NCBI GenBank assembly: GCA_002450985.1
Contig: DKBA01000339.1
Span: 4,610-10,109 of the forward strand
Direction: 5' to 3'
Origin: Acidimicrobiia bacterium UBA6912
GTDB taxonomy: Bacteria > Actinomycetota > Acidimicrobiia > Spongiisociales > UBA5794
DNA: 5,500 nucleotides
The notes under the pieces are model-generated. The model was not told the DNA's origin. It was given only the letters and a program-made list of their open reading frames with translations, and made no database searches. A program made the translations under genes and the position numbers. Below are positions 1 through 3,726 of this stretch, piece by piece. How positions within the stretch are numbered: the stretch's first letter is position 1; every line of letters starts with the position of its first letter.

Positions 1-1068
1 CGACGTCTTGCCGACGCCGGGAGGGCCGACGAGCAAGACGATGGTGCCGCTGCGCCGTCCCTCTTCGGGGGCGCCGAGTCCCCGCTCGGTGCGCAGCTTG
101 CGCACCGCGAGGTGCTCGATGATGCGTTCCTTCACGTCGTCGAGGCCGGTGTGGTCGGCGTCCAGCACCTCGCGGGCGGCGATGAGGTCGAGGTTGTCCT
201 CGGAGCGGGCGCTCCACGGAATGTCGAAGACCGTATCGAGCCAGGTGCGGATCCAGCTGTGCTCCGGGCTCTGCTCGCTCATCCGCTCCAGCCGGTCGAT
301 CTCACGGCTCACGGCCTCGGCCACGGATTCGGGGAGATCGGCGTCGGCGAGCTTCTTGCGGTACTCGGACGTGACGTCGCCGCCGCCTTCGCCGAGCTCG
401 GATCGCAAGGCCTCGAGCTGCTGGCGGAGGATGTACTCGCGCTGGGTCTTGTCGATACGCTCGGTGGCCTCGTCCCTGACCTTCTTCCGCAGCGTGAGGT
501 CGGCGAGGATCTCGTCCATCCAGCGCTGCACCTTCGCCAGGCGCTCGCGTACGTCGATGGTCTCGAGGACCTCGACCTTCTGCTCGAGGCCGAGGTCGGG
601 GGAGTAGACGGCGAGGTCGGCGAGCTGTCCCGGATCGTCGACGTCGAGGATCCGTTCGGCGATGGGCCCGACCCCGCGGTGCTCGAGGATCTCACCGACG
701 ACGGCCCGGTATTCGGCCATCTCCTCGCGCAGCCCGGGGTCCTCCTCGGCGATGGGCTCCGCCTCCACCCACAGGACGTCGCCGCTCCCCGCCTGTCCTG
801 CGCCGATGCGGGCGCGCGCCATCCCGGCGATGAGGGCGGAGACACCGTTGTCGCGGGTGACGCGCTGAATGGAGGCGATGGTGCCGACGGAGGCGAAGGT
901 GTCGTCGAGCTTGGGCACGAGGAGCAACCTGCCGCCGGCACTCTCGGCGGCGGCGATCGCCCTTCGGGCCTCATCGGATTCGATGGCGACGGTGACCACC
1001 ATGTGGGGGAACACCACACCGTTGCGCAGCGGCAGTACCGGCAGCGTCATGGTCGTGAGATCGGCCAC
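1..1068 (-). CDS. lon: ATP-dependent protease Lon, N-terminal part (cut by window edge)
   Basis: Lon is a cytoplasmic AAA+ serine protease that unfolds and degrades misfolded and selected regulatory proteins. The 356 visible residues begin VADLTTMTLPVLPLRNGVVF, the usual start of the Lon substrate-binding (LAN) domain, which runs to about residue 200. A helical segment follows, with TQREYILRQQLEALRSELGE (208-227) and DIPW (282-285). ADHTGLDDVKERIIEHLAVR (304-323) leads into the AAA+ module, and the Walker A motif GPPGVGKTS is residues 348-356, where the window ends. The rest of the ATPase and the Ser-Lys protease domain are outside. The GTG start at 1068 is chosen because AAAGGA lies 5 nt upstream; an ATG six codons later (1050) has no Shine-Dalgarno sequence. 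No frameshift is seen. The family call is near certain from these conserved blocks. The gene is divergent from the DsbA-like gene. Confidence 0.97.
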   Translation of the reverse strand, partial: MADLTTMTLPVLPLRNGVVFPHMVVTVAIESDEARRAIAAAESAGGRLLLVPKLDDTFASVGTIASIQRVTRDNGVSALIAGMARARIGAGQAGSGDVLWVEAEPIAEEDPGLREEMAEYRAVVGEILEHRGVGPIAERILDVDDPGQLADLAVYSPDLGLEQKVEVLETIDVRERLAKVQRWMDEILADLTLRKKVRDEATERIDKTQREYILRQQLEALRSELGEGGGDVTSEYRKKLADADLPESVAEAVSREIDRLERMSEQSPEHSWIRTWLDTVFDIPWSARSEDNLDLIAAREVLDADHTGLDDVKERIIEHLAVRKLRTERGLGAPEEGRRSGTIVLLVGPPGVGKTS

Positions 1069-1073
1069 GTTGA

Positions 1074-1079
1074 TCCTTT
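1074..1079 (-). promoter_or_regulatory. Ribosome binding site of lon
   Basis: On the minus strand this reads AAAGGA, 5 nt before the GTG at 1068. It decides the start in favour of GTG over the in-frame ATG at 1050, which has no purine-rich site in front of it. Confidence 0.75.
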
Positions 1080-1087
1080 CAACGGAA

Positions 1088-1097
1088 ACGTGCACGT
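1088..1097. repeat. 10-bp perfect palindrome ACGTGCACGT in the lon leader
   Basis: ACGTGCACGT is its own reverse complement. It lies between the candidate lon -10 element and the lon Shine-Dalgarno site, so it would be in the transcribed leader or just past the transcription start. That is a plausible operator position, but short palindromes also arise by chance and no regulator is known from this window. It does not resemble the HspR (HAIR) or HrcA (CIRCE) heat-shock operators. Confidence 0.35.
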
Positions 1098-1108
1098 GTA
1101 ATGCTGTA

Positions 1109-1114
1109 ATCGTA
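1109..1114 (-). promoter_or_regulatory. Candidate -10 element of lon
   Basis: The minus strand reads TACGAT, which fits the actinobacterial TANNNT -10 pattern. It would give a leader of roughly 35 nt before the lon GTG. There is no good -35 hexamer at the usual spacing: GGACAG/CGGACA lies 18-19 nt upstream and is only a partial match. This is inferred from pattern alone. Confidence 0.4.
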
Positions 1115-1158
1115 CCTCGCTATTCCCGCAACCTGTCCGAATCTCAGTGCAGCGCGCG

Positions 1159-1171
1159 CACATTTCATGTG
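1159..1171. repeat. Inverted repeat CACAT-TTC-ATGTG between divergent genes
   Basis: Two perfect 5-bp arms are separated by 3 bp in the middle of the 164-bp region between lon and the DsbA-like gene. The position suits an operator serving one or both divergent promoters. The arms are short and no regulator gene is adjacent, so function is conjecture. Confidence 0.3.
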
Positions 1172-1197
1172 TGTCTCGCTGAGGGCAGGGGTGCGGC

Positions 1198-1203
1198 TAC
1201 GGT
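1198..1203 (+). promoter_or_regulatory. Possible -10 element of the DsbA-like gene
   Basis: TACGGT fits TANNNT and lies about 30 bp before the GTG start at 1233, leaving a short leader that would still contain the GGAGG site. No convincing -35 hexamer is seen. The call is weak; another promoter in the intergenic region is equally possible. Confidence 0.22.
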
Positions 1204-1220
1204 GCCGGTCGCCGAGATCC

Positions 1221-1225
1221 GGAGG
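1221..1225 (+). promoter_or_regulatory. Ribosome binding site (GGAGG) that fixes the DsbA-like start
   Basis: A perfect GGAGG sits 7 nt before the GTG at 1233. This outweighs the in-frame ATG at 1167, which would put an Arg-rich 22-residue extension, unlike this family, in front of the thioredoxin-fold first strand. Confidence 0.8.
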
Positions 1226-1232
1226 ACACCGA

Positions 1233-1823
1233 GTGACCCGCTCGTTCACCATCACATTCGACTACCTGTGCCCGTTCGCCCGCATCGGCAACGAGACCGT
1301 GGTCGAGGCGCTCGACGCCGGCGCCGACTGGGAGGTCCGTTTCCTCCCGTTCTCGCTCGCCCAGGCACACGTCGAGGATGGCGAGGCCGACGTGTGGGAC
1401 AGGGAGCCAGGCTCGCCCGGCACCCGCGGGATGACGGCGCTCCAGTGGGGTGTCGCGGTTCGCGACCACTTCCCCGAGCGATTCAACGCCTTCCACGTGG
1501 CGCTGTTCGACGCCAGGCACAGCGGGGCAGCAGACGTCGACGACCTCACCGTGCTCGCCGAGTTGGCGCGCACCGCCGGCCTCGACCCGGAGGCGGTCGG
1601 CGCCGTCGTGGCGGGAGGCTCGCCGCTGGCGACGCTCGCCGCCGAGCATCGCGAGGCCGTCGAGCGTTGGGCCGTGTTCGGCGTGCCGACGTTCATCGTG
1701 GGGGAGGAGGCCGTGTTCGTCCGCCTGATGGAGCGGCACAACGTCGAGGACGTGCGCTCCGTGCTCGCGATGCTGGAGTGGACACGGCTCAACGAGTTCA
1801 AGCGCACGACGATCCCGCGCTGA
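1233..1823 (+). CDS. DsbA-family (thioredoxin-fold) protein with CPFA active site
   Basis: This 196-residue protein matches the DsbA / 2-hydroxychromene-2-carboxylate isomerase-like family (DSBA, PF01323 type). The first strand and active-site helix are FTITFDYLCPFARIGN, with Cys13 and Ala16 where a disulfide oxidoreductase has CxxC. An inserted helical region follows, and the cis-proline loop is GVPTF (150-154, Pro152), continuing FIVGEEAVFVRLM. There is no signal peptide, so it should be cytoplasmic. With only one active-site cysteine it cannot run a normal intramolecular dithiol cycle. A monothiol, low-molecular-weight-thiol-dependent reduction or isomerase-type reaction is possible, but the substrate is unknown. 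GTG 1233 is chosen for its GGAGG. The gene is divergent from lon and convergent with the GH97 gene, whose stop touches its own. Family is confident; function is not. Confidence 0.88.
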   Translation: MTRSFTITFDYLCPFARIGNETVVEALDAGADWEVRFLPFSLAQAHVEDGEADVWDREPGSPGTRGMTALQWGVAVRDHFPERFNAFHVALFDARHSGAADVDDLTVLAELARTAGLDPEAVGAVVAGGSPLATLAAEHREAVERWAVFGVPTFIVGEEAVFVRLMERHNVEDVRSVLAMLEWTRLNEFKRTTIPR

Positions 1824-1832
1824 TCAGCGCGG
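1815..1832. terminator. Perfect 18-bp palindrome holding both stop codons of convergent genes
   Basis: CCGCGCTGATCAGCGCGG is identical on both strands. Its central TGATCA supplies the TGA stop of the DsbA-like gene (1821-1823) on the plus strand and the TGA stop of the GH97 gene (1826-1824) on the minus strand, leaving no intergenic base. In RNA from either strand it can fold as a 7-bp GC-rich stem with a GAUC loop. It may end both transcripts, but neither side has a U-tract, so the palindrome is seen and terminator activity is inferred. Confidence 0.5.
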
Positions 1833-3674
1833 CGTGAAGCGGGCGGCGAACCCGCCGCGCGGCGCCATGGTGACCGCAAACCGCGCTGCGGCGATGGCCT
1901 GGTCCGTGATGGCGAAGTCGCGGGGGCCCGCTCCGTCGGCGATGAGCACGAGATCACGCACACCCACGGCGTCGGGCAGGACGACCGACACCGCTCTCGC
2001 CTCGCTCCCGCCATTGATGCCGGCCACCCACCACGTCGCGCCGAGCCGTCTCGCCACGACGACGTGTGTGCCCGGCTCACCGTCGAGCCACCTGGTGTCG
2101 TCCCAGACCGCAGGCACCGAGCGCAGGTGGTCGACCACCGCCGCGGGCTGGGCCCGGTACGACGCCGCCGAATCGGCCAGGTGCTGGAGCGCGGATTCGA
2201 ACACCACACTCAGGGCGAGCTCGTGGGCGTTGGTGGTGAGATGGGGGTAGCGGGCGTCGGAGAAGGTGACCGGGGTGTAGTCCATCGAGCCCGGAACATT
2301 GCGGGTGAAGGGGAAGATGGTGTTGAGCGCCGGCGCCTCGGACGGGAAGCTCTCCCGGAAGCTGTACTGCTCCGCACCGCGCACCCCCTCCATGGTCATC
2401 AGGTGCGGCCATGTGCGGTCCCAGCCGCGGGGGATGGTGCAGCCGTGGAAGTTGACCATCACCCGGTGGGCGGCGGCCTCCTCGAGGATGTCGTGATAGA
2501 GCCGGACACCCGCCTGCTTGTCGCTGTGGAAGAAGTCGACCTTGACCCCGGCGACGCCCCAATCCGCCAGCTTGGCCAGCTCGCTCCGTCGTGCGGCCGC
2601 CTCGTACATGCGGTCGCGGGGCTGCTCGGTCACCGCGTTGTTCGGGCCGCCCGAGTTGTACCAGAGGAACACCCCGACGCCGCGAGCGGCAGCGTGGGCG
2701 ACGAGGTCGACGATCTGCTGCTCCGGCAGCAGGTTCCAGTTGGCGTCGATCAGGACGTGCTCCCAGCCCATCTCGGCGGCGAACTCGACGTACCCCCGCT
2801 GGGTGGCGATGCTCCGGGGGCTGTCGTGGTCCGACCACCAGCTCCACGCGACGCGCCCCGGCCGGATCCAGCTCGTGTCCGTCAGCCGCGACGGACGGCT
2901 GAGATGGCGCACCAGATCACTCTCGAAGACCCGGTCTGGAGACGAGCCGGTGATGATGACGCGCCACGGCGTCTGCCAGTCCCCCGAGACCGTCGGCTGT
3001 GCCGCCCCCACACCGAGCCCCTCGTCGGGATGGGGGAACGCGATCCTGTAGGTGCGGTCGTGGGGTCCGGCCAGCTGCGACAGCGTGTACCCGGCGTCGG
3101 CATCGGCCTCGCTGAGCAGCACCCAGCGACCGCCGATCTCGAACAGCGCCGGGAAGAACCAGCCCGTGTGCGGGCCGGGCCCGTCGAGCGGTGTGCCGTT
3201 GGTGAACACCTCCTCGTACGCCGGCTCGGCATGGCCCGGCGGCTGGAGCTGCTGGAGCCATGCCCGTCCGGCCGCGGCGAATCGGAAGTCGGTGATCTCT
3301 TCCGTCACCACGGTCGGTGCGGTGGCCGTCGCTCGATAGCGGAACGCAACGCCGTCGTCTGCGGCGCGCATCACGATCTCGATGGGCGTGCCCCGTCGAC
3401 CGGAGAGGCGCACGGTCCGCTCGGTCATGATTGCCGTGCTCGATCGGCGTTTGCCGTGCGGGAGGGAGAAGTGGTCGTCGATCCGCACCGGCGCGGAGGC
3501 CGCAACCGGGGTGAGGCCCGCCGTGAGGTCGTCCCGTGCGGTGACGAGACCCAGCCGACCGGCGGCGACGATGGTGACGCCGTCGCACACCACGTCGTAG
3601 CGGAGCCGGCCATCGCCGTCACACGTCAGCCGGAGGGCGATCGAGCCGCTGGGGGACGTGATCGACCAGTCCAC
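1824..3674 (-). CDS. Glycoside hydrolase family 97, probable retaining alpha-glycosidase
   Basis: GH97 enzymes hydrolyse alpha-glycosidic bonds (alpha-glucosidases and alpha-galactosidases). The 616 residues show all three parts: an N-terminal beta-sandwich (about 3-260, from SITSPSG), a central TIM barrel (about 270-515, with SWWSDHDSPRSIATQRGY and GWEHVLIDANW), and a C-terminal beta domain ending APRGGFAARF. The barrel motif GVKVDFF places Asp380 where retaining members such as Bacteroides BT1871 have their nucleophile; inverting SusB lacks it. MEGVRGAE supplies Glu429 and Glu435, one of which is the likely acid/base; spacing from Asp380 favours Glu435. There is no signal peptide, so unlike SusB it is probably cytoplasmic. 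The start is GTG; an in-frame TAG four codons upstream excludes a longer protein. A nearby Shine-Dalgarno is lacking. No transporter or other sugar gene is in the window. Substrate is uncertain: alpha-galactoside is the first guess. Confidence 0.93.
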   Translation of the reverse strand: MDWSITSPSGSIALRLTCDGDGRLRYDVVCDGVTIVAAGRLGLVTARDDLTAGLTPVAASAPVRIDDHFSLPHGKRRSSTAIMTERTVRLSGRRGTPIEIVMRAADDGVAFRYRATATAPTVVTEEITDFRFAAAGRAWLQQLQPPGHAEPAYEEVFTNGTPLDGPGPHTGWFFPALFEIGGRWVLLSEADADAGYTLSQLAGPHDRTYRIAFPHPDEGLGVGAAQPTVSGDWQTPWRVIITGSSPDRVFESDLVRHLSRPSRLTDTSWIRPGRVAWSWWSDHDSPRSIATQRGYVEFAAEMGWEHVLIDANWNLLPEQQIVDLVAHAAARGVGVFLWYNSGGPNNAVTEQPRDRMYEAAARRSELAKLADWGVAGVKVDFFHSDKQAGVRLYHDILEEAAAHRVMVNFHGCTIPRGWDRTWPHLMTMEGVRGAEQYSFRESFPSEAPALNTIFPFTRNVPGSMDYTPVTFSDARYPHLTTNAHELALSVVFESALQHLADSAASYRAQPAAVVDHLRSVPAVWDDTRWLDGEPGTHVVVARRLGATWWVAGINGGSEARAVSVVLPDAVGVRDLVLIADGAGPRDFAITDQAIAAARFAVTMAPRGGFAARFTPR

Positions 3675-3680
3675 GGCACG

Positions 3681-3686
3681 AGCCTA
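3681..3686 (-). promoter_or_regulatory. Possible leaderless promoter (-10) of the GH97 gene
   Basis: The minus strand reads TAGGCT, then six bases, then the GTG start. If transcription begins at the G of GTG, this TANNNT hexamer spans exactly -12 to -7. No Shine-Dalgarno sits at a usable distance; the nearest AGGAG is about 25-30 nt upstream. Both facts suit a leaderless mRNA, common in actinobacteria. No -35 match is seen. Confidence 0.35.
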
Positions 3687-3699
3687 TCGCCTGCGGCGA
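3687..3699. repeat. Inverted repeat TCGCC-TGC-GGCGA next to the candidate GH97 -10
   Basis: Perfect 5-bp arms around a 3-bp centre, directly adjoining the candidate -10 hexamer on its upstream side, inside what would be the -10/-35 spacer. It could be an operator or a weak hairpin. It is short and GC-rich, so chance is a real alternative. Confidence 0.25.
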
Positions 3700-3709
3700 G
3701 CCTCTCCTG

Positions 3710-3725
3710 CGGCCTCGGAGGGCCG
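3710..3725 (-). terminator. Hairpin directly after the stop of the membrane protein gene
   Basis: CGGCCTCGGAGGGCCG can form a 5-bp all-GC stem (CGGCC/GGCCG) with a 6-nt loop, starting one base past the stop codon at 3729-3727. It may weaken read-through into the GH97 gene 52 bp on. No U-tract follows, so this is at best a partial or non-canonical terminator. Confidence 0.3.
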
Positions 3726-3726
3726 G

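Noticed and set aside
309..1019. Minus-strand open frame of 236 codons within lon
   Set aside because: It is out of frame with Lon, and its translation is Ser/Pro/Arg-rich low-complexity sequence typical of a shifted high-GC frame. The Lon frame has the conserved motifs.
112..1101. Long plus-strand open frame (329 codons) opposite lon
   Set aside because: It is antisense to a clear Lon coding sequence, its product has no recognisable motif, and no Shine-Dalgarno precedes it. Long antisense frames are expected in high-GC DNA.
1117..1130. CGC-TATTC-CCGC as a ClgR-type operator for lon
   Set aside because: ClgR sites are inverted (CGC...GCG). Here both ends read CGC on the same strand, so the symmetry is absent.
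1167..1232. ATG 22 codons upstream as start of the DsbA-like gene
   Set aside because: The extension is Arg-rich and unlike the family, its ATG lies within an inverted repeat with no ribosome binding site, and GTG 1233 has a perfect GGAGG at 7 nt.
1262..2209. Minus-strand open frame of 315 codons across the convergent junction
   Set aside because: It overlaps both the DsbA-like gene and the GH97 3' end in wrong frames and yields Ser/Arg/Pro-rich sequence with no domain.
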